This document shows, piece after piece, positions 8,243-15,614 of a stretch of DNA of 15,614 nucleotides. Every line of letters begins with the position of its first letter. Position 1 is the first letter of the stretch. The notes below the pieces were generated by a model. It had not been told where the DNA came from, ran no database searches, and worked only from the letters and a program-made list of their open reading frames with translations. This DNA is from MVYY01 sp035369865. GTDB lineage: Bacteria; Bacteroidota; Bacteroidia; Bacteroidales; Paludibacteraceae. The DNA lies in the NCBI GenBank assembly GCA_035369865.1, contig DAOOVG010000054.1, forward strand, positions 1 to 15,614, in the 5' to 3' direction. The position numbers and the translations under genes are program-made.

Positions 8243-8260
8243 ATTCATTATGACATGAAT
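8243..8260. promoter_or_regulatory. Palindrome, possible ArgR operator
   Basis: ATTCAT-TATGAC-ATGAAT is a perfect inverted repeat with 6-bp arms and a 6-bp spacer, between the candidate argR promoter and the argR start. ARG boxes in other bacteria are built from TGAAT / ATTCA half sites, and CATGAAT at 8254-8260 matches the left half of the Bacillus AhrC box. The half sites here are in the opposite order to the classical TGAAT-N-ATTCA box, so autoregulation by ArgR is an inference. Confidence 0.3.
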
Positions 8261-8336
8261 TATATGAAAAAATTATACACAAAAAGTTTTAATAGGCAAA
8301 TTTCCTACGATTTTTGATATAAAATAAACACAACTT

Positions 8337-8807
8337 ATGAAAAACAAGAATAACCGTTTAAAAATGATTTCTGAAATCCTTCGTACACATGTGGTAGCTA
8401 GCCAGGAAGAATTACTAAATCTTTTAAAAGAACAGCACTGCGAGGTGACCCAAGCAACTTTATCGAGAGATTTAAAACAATTAAAAGTTGCCAAAACTCC
8501 TCTCTCAAACGGTGGATATAAATACGTATTGCCTACTTATAATAAACCTTTGCCTTCCGTTTCAGATACTTCTTTGGAAAATCCATTAGCAAAGGGAGCT
8601 ATATTAAGTCTTGAATTTTCTGGGCAATTGGGAGTGATAAAAACAAAGCCTGGTTATGCAAATGCCATAGCATGGGATATCGACAACAGGTCTTCCGATT
8701 ATATTTTAGGCACCATTGCAGGCGATGATACTATTTTAATTATTCCACGTGAAGGAATATCCAGAGAAGACATAACAGAAATTATAAAGGAAATATTTAG
8801 TAACTGA
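8337..8807 (+). CDS. argR: Arginine repressor ArgR
   Basis: A 156-residue arginine-responsive transcription regulator, normally a hexamer that represses arginine biosynthesis when arginine is bound. Residues 1-66 are the winged helix DNA-binding domain, with the recognition helix TQATLSRDLKQL at 38-49. Residues about 85-156 are the oligomerisation and arginine-binding domain, with TKPGYANAIAWDID (103-116) and the hallmark GTIAGDDTILII (125-136), including the Asp-Asp pair (130-131) whose counterpart contacts arginine in characterised ArgR proteins. The length is normal. It leads the operon and is followed after 54 bases by the GNAT gene and then argG, so it probably controls its own operon through sites near 8243-8260. 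Confidence 0.95.
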   Translation: MKNKNNRLKMISEILRTHVVASQEELLNLLKEQHCEVTQATLSRDLKQLKVAKTPLSNGGYKYVLPTYNKPLPSVSDTSLENPLAKGAILSLEFSGQLGVIKTKPGYANAIAWDIDNRSSDYILGTIAGDDTILIIPREGISREDITEIIKEIFSN

Positions 8808-8861
8808 TAATCAAACTTTAAGTAAATCTTTAAAAGGTGTTTTAAAATAGATTTAAAAAAG

Positions 8862-9446
8862 ATGGAAAAAGATTTTAATATTGATGAAATTACGGTTCAA
8901 GTAGCTGATGAACGTTTTTTAGGATATGTCGATACGATTCTGAAAACGATTGAAGATGCTGCTAAAGTGCGTGGTACAGGAATAGCTCGCCGTTCACCAG
9001 AATATATTGCACAAAAAATAAAAGAAGGGAAAGCTATTATTGCTCTTCAAGGAGATGAATTTGCAGGATTTTGTTATATTGAAACGTGGAGTGATAAAAA
9101 ATTTGTAGCCAATTCAGGTCTAATTGTCGTGGAAAAGTTTCGTGGTCACGGTTTAGCAAAACGAATTAAACAAAAAGCTTTTGAACTTTCACGTCAACGT
9201 TATCCCGATGCAAAAATCTTTGGGCTGACTACAGGATTGGCTGTAATGAAAATTAATTCTGAACTGGGCTATAAACCTGTAACATTTTCAGAACTTACTA
9301 GTGACGAAGCTTTTTGGAAAGGATGTGAAAGTTGTGTGAACTATGATATTCTTCAAAGAACCAATCGGAAATATTGCCTTTGTACGGCTATGCTTTATGA
9401 TCCTGCAAAAGAAGAGACCAAAAATAATCAATCAACTGAAAAATGA
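8862..9446 (+). CDS. GNAT-family N-acyltransferase of the arginine operon
   Basis: A 194-residue cytoplasmic GNAT-fold protein between argR and argG. The acyl-CoA pyrophosphate-binding loop is R94-GHG97-L-A99, fitting the R/Q-x-x-G-x-G/A motif, preceded by the strand VANSGLIVV (82-90). The C-terminal part carries four cysteines, C155-x2-C158 and C172-x-C174, spaced as in a possible metal site or redox cluster. Position in the operon suggests a role in arginine synthesis, such as the first step, N-acylation of glutamate. Bacteroides species are known to use N-succinylated intermediates at the carbamoyltransferase step, so succinyl-CoA is a possible donor as well as acetyl-CoA. The substrate is inferred from context only. 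The gene has 54- and 56-base spacers to its neighbours and should be co-transcribed with them. Confidence 0.85.
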   Translation: MEKDFNIDEITVQVADERFLGYVDTILKTIEDAAKVRGTGIARRSPEYIAQKIKEGKAIIALQGDEFAGFCYIETWSDKKFVANSGLIVVEKFRGHGLAKRIKQKAFELSRQRYPDAKIFGLTTGLAVMKINSELGYKPVTFSELTSDEAFWKGCESCVNYDILQRTNRKYCLCTAMLYDPAKEETKNNQSTEK

Positions 9447-9502
9447 TTTATCAGTTATTATTTATCGATAAAAAACTAATTTTAAACTAATTATAACTTA
9501 AA

Positions 9503-10699
9503 ATGAAAGAAAAAGTTGTTTTAGCATTCAGCGGAGGTTTGGATACTTCGTTTTGTGTAAAATATTTATCAGAAGAAAAAGGATTTGATGTTTACACTGC
9601 CATAGCTAATACAGGAGGCTTTTCAGAAGAAGATTTAAAAAAAATTGAAGAAAAAGCTTATCAATTAGGAGCAGTAAAACACGTAACATTGGACATTACA
9701 AGAGAATTTTATGATAAAGGTATTAAATACATGATTTTCGGTAATGTTCTCCGCAATGGCACTTATCCTATTTCAGTCAGCTCCGAAAGAATTTTTCAGG
9801 CGATAGCCATCATCAACTATGCGAAGGAAATTGGTGCCAATTATGTAGCACATGGAAGCACCGGTGCTGGCAATGATCAGGTTCGTTTCGATTTAACATT
9901 TCAAGTGTTGGCTCCTGAAATAAATATCATTGCTCCCATTCGTGATTTATCACTAACTCGTGAATATGAAATCGATTATTTAAAACAACATGGCTACGAA
10001 GCTGATTTTAAAAAAATGGAATACTCCATTAATAAAGGTTTGTGGGGAACCAGTATTGGGGGTAAGGAAACATTGAAATCAGAGCAAACACTTCCAGAAG
10101 AAGCTTATCCTTCGCAAGTAACTGAAAAAGACGAAAAAATTATTTCTATTGAATTCGAAAAAGGAGAAATTTGCGGTATCAACGGAGAAAAAAATACAGA
10201 TAAAATTGCCTTGATTCAACAGTTGGAAAACATAGCTTCAAAATATGGAATTGGGAGAGATATGCACATTGGCGATACCATTATTGGCATAAAAGGACGA
10301 GTGGCTTTTGAAGCTGCAGCTCCGATATTAATCATTAACGCTCATAAAATGCTTGAAAAACACACACTTACCAAATGGCAACAATACTGGAAAGATCAAT
10401 TGGGTACGTGGTATGGTATGTTTCTGCACGAAGCACTTTATTTGGAACCTGTTATGCGAGATATTGAAAAATTTCTGGAAAGTTCTCAGAAAAATGTTTC
10501 TGGAAACGTTTATATCAAACTTCGACCTTATTGCTTTACTCTGGTAGGTGTTGACAGTTCTTTCGACTTAATGAAAACTGAACTTGGAGAATATGGAGAA
10601 ACCAATAAAGGTTGGACAGCCGAAGAAGTAAAAGGATTTATTAAGATGATGGCAAATCCATTAAAAATTTACTATACCGTTCAAAAAAAGAATCAATAA
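9503..10699 (+). CDS. argG: Argininosuccinate synthase ArgG
   Basis: Joins citrulline and aspartate with ATP to make argininosuccinate, the penultimate step of arginine biosynthesis; cytoplasmic. The N-terminal ATP-pyrophosphatase loop is SGGLDTS at residues 10-16. The family's substrate-binding regions follow: YPISVSSERIFQA (88-100), AHGSTGAGNDQVRFD (116-130) and SINKGLWGTSIGGKET (175-190). At 398 residues it is close to the usual 400 and appears intact, ending KIYYTVQKKNQ. It is the third and last gene of this operon here; a hairpin follows 26 bases after the stop. In Bacteroides, argC and argD commonly come next, but here transposase debris follows instead. Confidence 0.96.
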   Translation: MKEKVVLAFSGGLDTSFCVKYLSEEKGFDVYTAIANTGGFSEEDLKKIEEKAYQLGAVKHVTLDITREFYDKGIKYMIFGNVLRNGTYPISVSSERIFQAIAIINYAKEIGANYVAHGSTGAGNDQVRFDLTFQVLAPEINIIAPIRDLSLTREYEIDYLKQHGYEADFKKMEYSINKGLWGTSIGGKETLKSEQTLPEEAYPSQVTEKDEKIISIEFEKGEICGINGEKNTDKIALIQQLENIASKYGIGRDMHIGDTIIGIKGRVAFEAAAPILIINAHKMLEKHTLTKWQQYWKDQLGTWYGMFLHEALYLEPVMRDIEKFLESSQKNVSGNVYIKLRPYCFTLVGVDSSFDLMKTELGEYGETNKGWTAEEVKGFIKMMANPLKIYYTVQKKNQ

Positions 10700-10724
10700 A
10701 TAACAAATTAAAGGTGTATAGGTC

Positions 10725-10756
10725 AAAAAGTAGGCTCAAAATTTTGCTTACTTTTT
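10725..10756 (+). terminator. Hairpin after argG, possible terminator or transposon end
   Basis: AAAAAGTAGG and its partner GCTTACTTTTT can pair over about ten positions with one G-T wobble. Inside, CAAAATTTTG is self-complementary, with a two-base bulge between the helices. The T-run in the right arm fits a rho-independent terminator of the arg operon. As it lies at the edge of a transposase remnant, it could instead be part of that element's end. Confidence 0.45.
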
Positions 10757-10834
10757 CCAGTTTTGTTTTTGTAAATCGAGACGAAGCTAAACTTTGCGGG
10801 GGAACAACTAGGCAAGGGATAGATTTAAGAGCGT

Positions 10835-11134
10835 CTAATGCGTGATATAAGGAGTGTCTTCATGGATACTTTTTATGATACGCAGTGACGTCTCTTTATG
10901 CCTTAAAAACCTGTCTACAAATCGCTTGCGATTTTCCTTACTCATTCTACTATGGTTATTTAAATTTTTCTTTAAGTCGGTAAATGTACCTTCCAATTTA
11001 TTGTTTGTATTGGATAATCCATAGTTTCCTTCCTTTTGATATACAAATAAATAAAACAAATTTGTTTGAATGCTCCGCCAGGCAGATCGCAATTTTTTAT
11101 ACACATAATAGCTTTTGCCTGTTATTGAATTCAT
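10835..11134 (-). pseudogene. C-terminal fragment of a DDE transposase
   Basis: The 99 residues contain LRSAWRSIQTNLFYLF, then GLSNTNNKLEGTFTDLKKNL and SRMSKENRKRFVDRFL. This is the usual ending of transposases of the IS256-like 'variant Zn-binding' or related MULE-type group, in which an NT-N-LEG motif supplies the last catalytic glutamate (E72 here, approximately). An intact enzyme would be several hundred residues; the catalytic aspartates and the N-terminus are missing. The ATG at 11134 is therefore unlikely to be the original start, and the frame stays open a little further, to about 11167. It lies head to head with the IS630-type remnant, so one element probably inserted into or recombined with the other. 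Confidence 0.75.
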
Positions 11135-11158
11135 ACATATCTTTACAAGAAAAAAGTT

Positions 11159-11728
11159 ATGAAAATATTAAAAGCCTATCTACATTTTACAAATGCAGAG
11201 CTGGAAAAGATAATGAACTCTCAAACCAAGGCAAGAGCATTTCAGGATTGGCAGATAATTTATTCTGTCCAAACAAATTATGGAAAGACGGCAGAAGAAT
11301 TTGCAAAAATATTGGGAGTAAGTAAACAAAAGATTTTTCATGTTATCCAGCAATATAATAAATATGGGAAAGAGTGGAGGAAATATGACAATTGGGGTAA
11401 AAGGTGCGAAGCAAGGTGCAATATGACGCTTGAAGAAGAAAAGGCAATTCTATACTCTCCTGAATCAGATGCTTTAAATAGACAGATATTGATTTACAAG
11501 TAAGTAAAAAAGATTGTTGAAGAAAAGTTAGGCAGAGAAGTATCTGATGATTATATTTGGGATATGTTCAAACGTCATGGGTGGAAGAAGAAAGTTCCCC
11601 GTCCCAGCCATCCCAAAGCAAACCGAGAAGAGCAGGAAGAGTATAAAAAACTTCGAGAGAATTTGGCAGCCAAATCATTAGAGTTTAAAGACAAGAAAGA
11701 TAAAAGACCTATACTACCATTTTTTTAA
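11159..11728 (+). pseudogene. IS630-type transposase, broken by an in-frame stop and truncated
   Basis: The first 114 codons encode a helix-turn-helix region (KTAEEFAKILGVSKQKIFHVI) and the start of the second DNA-binding domain (NMTLEEEKAILYSPE). An in-frame TAA at 11501-11503 follows. The same frame then continues, without a shift, as VKKIVEEKLGREVSDDYIWD, then FKRHGWKKKVPRPSHPKA, and ends at TAA 11726-11728 after RPILPFF. This second part is the typical winged-helix and linker of IS630-family transposases, in which the text RPI-L-FF is followed by QDE, the first catalytic aspartate. The catalytic domain is absent. The internal TAA is one base from CAA (Gln), so a point mutation is likely. 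The element is dead. Confidence 0.8.
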
Positions 11729-11815
11729 ACTTTTTTATTGTGTCCTTTGCCCTCTAAATGAAGCTTTCTTGCGTTCTTTTTTAAAATTTCGTTTTTATAA
11801 GCCTTTCCTTTTGTT

Positions 11816-11823
11816 TATCTTTG
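11816..11823 (+). promoter_or_regulatory. Candidate -7 element of valS
   Basis: TATCTTTG fits the Bacteroidota -7 consensus TAnnTTTG and lies 80 bases before the valS ATG, after the end of the transposase remnant. Transcription would start around 11830. The -33 element is not obvious. Confidence 0.45.
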
Positions 11824-11902
11824 CAAATTTATAATTGAAAAAATCATCAGCCTTTTTAAGGACATCAAAAAATGTTGATCATTCTATTAAAACAATCAAT
11901 GG

Positions 11903-14521
11903 ATGAAACTTTCTAATAAATACAATCCTGAAGGAATTGAGTCAAAATGGTATCAATATTGGTTAGAGTTTGGTTTTTTTCATTCAACACCTGACGAACG
12001 TGAACCTTATACCATTGTTATTCCACCACCCAATGTAACAGGTGTTTTGCACATGGGGCACATGCTAAACAATACCATTCAGGACATTCTGGTTCGCCGA
12101 GCCCGTATGTTAGGAAAAAATGCTTGTTGGGTTCCGGGAACCGATCATGCTTCCATTGCCACAGAAGCAAAAGTAGTAGCTTATTTGGCAAAAAAAGGTA
12201 TAAAAAAATCAGACCTTACACGAGAAGAATTTCTGGATTATGCCTGGAAATGGACCCGAAAACACGGCGGAATTATTCTGGAACAATTAAAAAAGCTTGG
12301 TGCTTCGTGCGATTGGGAACGAACAGCTTTCACAATGGACGAAATCCGCTCAAAAAGCGTTATCCACGTCTTTGTTGATTTGTATGAAAAGGGAAAAATC
12401 TATCGAGGCATTCGAATGGTCAACTGGGATCCAAAAGCAAAAACAGCTTTATCGGATGAAGAAGTAATTTTTAAAGAACAAAACGGAAAACTTTATTACG
12501 TCAAATATAAAATTGAAGGTGAAAATAATTATGCAGTCGTGGCAACCACTCGACCTGAAACCATTTTGGGCGATACAGCCTTGTGCATTCATCCTGATGA
12601 TGCCAAAAATGCCCATCTAAAAGGGAAAAGAGTTGTTGTCCCAATGGTCAATCGTTCCATTCCTGTTATTGAAGATGAGTATGTTGACATGGAATTTGGA
12701 ACAGGTTGCTTAAAAGTTACACCTGCTCACGATGTAAACGATTACATGCTTGGTGAAAAACATCATTTGCCTGCTATTGACATTTTTAATGATGATGGAA
12801 CCCTGAATGAAAATGGTGCACCTTACACAGGAATGGATCGTTTTGAAGTGAGAAAACAGATAGAAAAAGATTTGAAAGCAGCAGGTTTGCTTGAAAAAGT
12901 AGAACCGTATGTGAATAATGTAGGCTTTTCAGAACGAACGGATGTTCCCATCGAACCAAAACTTTCTACCCAATGGTTCCTGAAAATGAAAGAATTGGCA
13001 AAACCCGCACTGGATGCAGTTATTAATGATGAAATAAAATTATATCCACCAAAGTTTAAAAATACTTATCGGCATTGGATGGAAAATGTAAAAGATTGGT
13101 GCATTTCACGACAACTCTGGTGGGGACATAGAATTCCAGCATATTATTTGCCTGATGGTAGCTTTGTTGTGGCTGAAACGAAAGAAGATGCCTACCAAAA
13201 AGCTCTCAAAAAAGTAAATTATATTTTGACAATCTATGATTTACAACAAGATGAAGATTGTCTGGACACATGGTTTTCATCCTGGTTATGGCCTATTTCC
13301 GTTTTTGATGGCATTCTTCATCCTGATAATCCTGATATTCAATACTATTATCCAACAGACGATTTGGTAACGGCTCCTGAAATTTTGTTTTTCTGGGTGG
13401 CGAGGATGATTATGGCTGGCTATGAATATCGTGGAGAAAAACCATTCAAGAATGTTTATTTAACCGGCATTGTTCGTGATAAACTCGGTAGGAAAATGTC
13501 CAAATCGCTTGGCAATTCACCTGATCCACTGGATTTGATCCAAAAATATGGAGCTGATGCAGTACGAATGGGCATGTTGCTTTGTTCGCCAGCAGGAAAT
13601 GATTTGCTTTTTGATGAAAGTCTTTGTGAACAAGGAAGAAACTTTAACAATAAAATCTGGAATGCTTTTCGCTTGATAAAAAGCTGGACAATAGCAGAAA
13701 TTGAACAACCTGAATCGGCATCTAAAGCCGTTGAATGGTTTGAGAGTAAACTCAATAAATCACTCTCAGAAATAGACGATTTGTTTGCAAAATATCGCTT
13801 GTCTGAAGCTTTGATGGTTGCTTATAAACTTTTCTGGGATGAATTTGCTTCGTGGTTTCTGGAAATTATCAAACCAGCTTATCAGCAACCTATTGATAAA
13901 ATTACTCACGAAGCAGCTATTCATTTTTTTGAAACATTGTTAAAAATATTGCATCCTTTTATTCCTTTTATTACGGAAGAGCTCTGGCAAAATTTGACAG
14001 AAAGAAAAGAAGGTGAAAGTATTATGATTCAATTATTTCCACAGGCTGGAAAAATAGATGAAACATTGCTTGAAAATTTTGAATTTACTAAACAAATTAT
14101 TGCTGGCATTCGGACCATTCGTTTACAAAAAAATATTCCCAATAAAAAGCCTTTGAAACTGCAAATAGTGGGCAAACACAATCCGTACTTTGATTCAGTA
14201 ATTGAAAAATTGGGTAATCTGAAAGCCATTGAAACAGTAAGTAAGAAATCTGCAGAAGCTGCTTCATTTCTGGTTGGAACAACAGAATTTGCTATTCCAC
14301 TGGCAGGTTTCATCAATGCGGAAGAAGAAATTAAAAAAATTCAAAAAGAAATTGATTATCTGGAAGGATTTCTTGCTTCGGTAACAAAAAAATTGGACAA
14401 CCAAAATTTTCTGAGTCACGCAAAACCTGAAATTGTAGAAAGTGAAAAGAAAAAACAATCTGATACAGAAAAAAAACTTGCTTCTTTAAGAGAAACGCTT
14501 GCTAGTTTGATGAATTCATAA
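11903..14521 (+). CDS. valS: Valine--tRNA ligase ValS
   Basis: Class I aminoacyl-tRNA synthetase that charges tRNA-Val with valine in the cytoplasm, with hydrolytic editing of threonine. The HIGH-type motif is HMGH (50-53) inside PPPNVTGVLHMGHML; the KMSKS motif is at 531-535 (RKMSKSLGNSPDP). The editing domain lies between about 190 and 350, with TTRPETILGDTA starting at 215. The anticodon-binding domain spans about 610-750, and the C-terminal lysine and glutamate-rich segment from about 806 is the coiled-coil arm typical of ValRS. At 872 residues it is full length for Bacteroidota. It appears to be a single-gene unit with its own promoter, convergent with ybeY. No T-box leader was seen. Confidence 0.97.
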   Translation: MKLSNKYNPEGIESKWYQYWLEFGFFHSTPDEREPYTIVIPPPNVTGVLHMGHMLNNTIQDILVRRARMLGKNACWVPGTDHASIATEAKVVAYLAKKGIKKSDLTREEFLDYAWKWTRKHGGIILEQLKKLGASCDWERTAFTMDEIRSKSVIHVFVDLYEKGKIYRGIRMVNWDPKAKTALSDEEVIFKEQNGKLYYVKYKIEGENNYAVVATTRPETILGDTALCIHPDDAKNAHLKGKRVVVPMVNRSIPVIEDEYVDMEFGTGCLKVTPAHDVNDYMLGEKHHLPAIDIFNDDGTLNENGAPYTGMDRFEVRKQIEKDLKAAGLLEKVEPYVNNVGFSERTDVPIEPKLSTQWFLKMKELAKPALDAVINDEIKLYPPKFKNTYRHWMENVKDWCISRQLWWGHRIPAYYLPDGSFVVAETKEDAYQKALKKVNYILTIYDLQQDEDCLDTWFSSWLWPISVFDGILHPDNPDIQYYYPTDDLVTAPEILFFWVARMIMAGYEYRGEKPFKNVYLTGIVRDKLGRKMSKSLGNSPDPLDLIQKYGADAVRMGMLLCSPAGNDLLFDESLCEQGRNFNNKIWNAFRLIKSWTIAEIEQPESASKAVEWFESKLNKSLSEIDDLFAKYRLSEALMVAYKLFWDEFASWFLEIIKPAYQQPIDKITHEAAIHFFETLLKILHPFIPFITEELWQNLTERKEGESIMIQLFPQAGKIDETLLENFEFTKQIIAGIRTIRLQKNIPNKKPLKLQIVGKHNPYFDSVIEKLGNLKAIETVSKKSAEAASFLVGTTEFAIPLAGFINAEEEIKKIQKEIDYLEGFLASVTKKLDNQNFLSHAKPEIVESEKKKQSDTEKKLASLRETLASLMNS

Positions 14522-14571
14522 TTTTTTATATTCTCCTGATAATAAATTGATATACATTTTTTTAAAAGAGA

Positions 14572-15006
14572 TTAAATTTCGGGAGATAATATTTCTTTCA
14601 ATTGAGAAAGTGCTTTGTTTTCTTTGAAAGTCATTTCTTCTTTTTGTTCAGAAGTTTTATCATCCTGACCACATAAATGGAGAATGCCGTGAATCATTAC
14701 GCGATACAATTCTTGCATAAAATCTGTTTGAAATTTTTCTGCATTACTTTTTACGGTATCAATACAAATAAAAATATCGCCTGAAATCAAATTTCTCTCA
14801 CTGTCATCAAAGGTGATAATGTCTGTATAATAATCATGCTGAAGATATTTCTGATTAATTTCCAGAATGCGATTTTCATTGCAAAAAATATAAGCAATAT
14901 CCCCAACTTTTTTACCATAATCAGCAGCTACTGCTTTTATCCAGCGATTAATTTTTTGTTTTTTTATTTGTGACATTTTTACTCCTTCTGAAATGTATTG
15001 AATCAT
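14572..15006 (-). CDS. ybeY: Endoribonuclease YbeY (rRNA maturation factor)
   Basis: A 144-residue metal-dependent RNase of the UPF0054 family, involved in 16S rRNA 3'-end maturation and ribosome quality control. The catalytic motif is H106-G-I-L-H110-L-C-G-Q-D-D116; the third metal ligand, usually His in enterobacteria, is Asp, as I recall for Bacteroidota YbeY. Other family features are the conserved YTDIITFD (60-67) and SGDIFICIDTV (75-85). The start MIQYISEGVKM fits homologues I know. It converges on valS with a 50-base gap that shows no strong terminator. The repeated upstream element (copy B) lies 16-52 bases before its ATG. Confidence 0.95.
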   Translation of the reverse strand: MIQYISEGVKMSQIKKQKINRWIKAVAADYGKKVGDIAYIFCNENRILEINQKYLQHDYYTDIITFDDSERNLISGDIFICIDTVKSNAEKFQTDFMQELYRVMIHGILHLCGQDDKTSEQKEEMTFKENKALSQLKEILSPEI

Positions 15007-15021
15007 GATGAAAAATATTGT

Positions 15022-15058
15022 TATAAATTTTAATTTGTGATTATAAAAACTATTCTTT
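15022..15058 (-). repeat. Upstream element, copy B
   Basis: This stretch matches 4964-5000 at 33 of 37 bases and keeps the same orientation relative to a downstream minus-strand start codon (ybeY). The left part, ATTTTAATTTGTGATTA, is identical in both copies; the right half of copy A's dyad (CACAAA) has become TAAAAA here. A degenerate third match (20 of 24) is at 44-67 on the opposite strand. Possible shared promoter or leader element, or a fragment of a dispersed repeat. Confidence 0.5.
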
Positions 15059-15614
15059 TAACCAAAATAAAGTTATTACAAATAAATTAAATATTAGATT
15101 TTTTTATTTCTAATTAAAAAATTGCTAAACGTTTTCCTAATTAATTTAAAACTTGACAATAAAGTAATAAGGTTTGGTTTATTTGTTGCTGCCTTGTTAT
15201 AAAGGTTTTAGTATGATAAGGTCTCAATTTTAAAACTTGTTTATATTTATTCAACAATGAAAAATCTACTTTTTCCTATAACCATTATTGAAATTATCAT
15301 TTTAATCACGATTTTCTTGTTTGATTAGATATTTTGCTAATTTATTCTTTTTCGATTTGTCTTTAAAACCTTATTAAAAATGCTTAACCTTAATAACGCT
15401 GAAATATGACCTTAATTATAACCTTATTAGCCAAAATCGACGCATTTAATTTTTCAATAATTAATAAGTGAATTGGTTATCCCAACCATAAACGTTTTGT
15501 AACCATTGAACCTTTTGACTTGTCTTTCCTCAACAAATTAAACGTAATTTTTCGAATAAAAGAAAAATTTTTCGACAGCATTTTTTATCTTCTTTTTCTG
15601 CCTATTTTCATCAA
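15059..15614. other. AT-rich intergenic stretch at the right edge
   Basis: No convincing gene is seen. The stretch holds the decamer cluster (15165-15429), a weak dyad ATTAGA/TCTAAT (15093-15114), and TGGTT-ATCCC-AACCA (15474-15488). A 23-codon open frame at 15257-15328 (MKNLLFPITIIEIIILITIF, then LFD) would make a tiny hydrophobic peptide. It has no recognised promoter or family and may be chance in AT-rich DNA. Confidence 0.4.
15165..15429. repeat. Cluster of seven decamers related to TAATAAGGTT
   Basis: Forward copies are TAATAAGGTT (15165-15174), TATAAAGGTT (15198-15207) and TGATAAGGTC (15214-15223). Reverse copies are AACCTTATTA (15367-15376), AACCTTAATA (15386-15395), GACCTTAATT (15408-15417) and AACCTTATTA (15420-15429). 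Three are exact. The two groups face each other around a central 140-base gap. Such clustering could be binding sites for a regulator or iteron-like repeats. No gene beyond the edge is visible to interpret it. Confidence 0.4.

Noticed and set aside
9461..9472. Perfect 12-bp palindrome TTTATCGATAAA between the GNAT gene and argG
   Set aside because: It is short, AT-rich and inside an operon with no other sign of a regulatory site; chance is likely.
10984..11325. A 113-residue plus-strand open frame overlapping both transposase remnants
   Set aside because: It runs antisense to one transposase fragment and out of frame through the other, and its protein has no recognisable features.
11824..11902. 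T-box leader before valS
   Set aside because: The leader is too short and lacks the T-box consensus; T-boxes are also not usual in Bacteroidota.
12124..12378. Alternative frame inside valS, and similar antisense frames at 13456-14458
   Set aside because: They are shadows of valS, whose own frame has unbroken family motifs.
15474..15488. TGGTT-ATCCC-AACCA as a DnaA-box-like origin signal
   Set aside because: TTATCCCAA differs from the DnaA box at two positions and no dnaA, dnaN or unwinding-element context is visible.
1..15614. tRNA or rRNA genes, CRISPR arrays, toxin-antitoxin or phage-defence modules
   Set aside because: No cloverleaf, no regular spacer-repeat array and no defence-type protein motifs were found in the spacers or the open frames.

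Overview
This is an AT-rich, gene-sparse window from a member of the Bacteroidota, most likely the Bacteroidales. The evidence is a TonB-dependent receptor with an N-terminal carboxypeptidase-regulatory-like domain, a Wzi-like outer-membrane protein, the gene order argR / GNAT acetyltransferase / argG, a YbeY with the Bacteroidales-style HGxLHLCGxxD motif, the absence of Shine-Dalgarno sequences, and several TAnnTTTG-type -7 promoter elements. Long AT-rich intergenic stretches and at least three decayed transposase fragments suggest a genome with past insertion-sequence activity. The species cannot be fixed from the sequence.

Region 1 (1-7605) is bracketed by a 41-43 bp inverted repeat (1-43 and 7563-7605, 39 of 41 bases identical over the best stretch). 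Inside it lies a leftward cluster, FecCD-type permease -> ABC ATPase -> TonB-dependent receptor, which looks like an uptake system for a metal chelate, haem or corrinoid. No periplasmic substrate-binding protein is present; a broken IS3-type OrfA fragment lies upstream in the same orientation. A rightward gene for a Wzi-like outer-membrane beta-barrel (5769-7496) completes the bracketed segment.

Region 2 (7606-10756) starts with about 700 bases without a convincing gene, then carries a rightward arginine operon: argR, a GNAT-family acyltransferase, and argG, spaced 54-56 bases apart, with a candidate promoter and operator-like palindrome before argR and a hairpin after argG.

Region 3 (10757-11728) is a transposon graveyard. 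It holds a C-terminal fragment of a transposase on the minus strand and, head to head with it, an IS630-type transposase pseudogene broken by an in-frame stop and cut off at the start of its catalytic domain. It sits where argC and argD often follow argG in Bacteroidales.

Region 4 (11729-15614) holds valS (valyl-tRNA synthetase, rightward) and, converging on it, ybeY (16S rRNA processing endonuclease, leftward). The last 600 bases have no clear gene. They contain a 37-bp element shared with the region just upstream of the FecCD permease, and a cluster of seven decamers related to TAATAAGGTT. No strong candidate for an entirely new system is visible. The best leads are the inverted-repeat bracket, the shared upstream element, the cysteine-bearing acyltransferase of the arg operon, and the ATPase's extra C-terminal domain.
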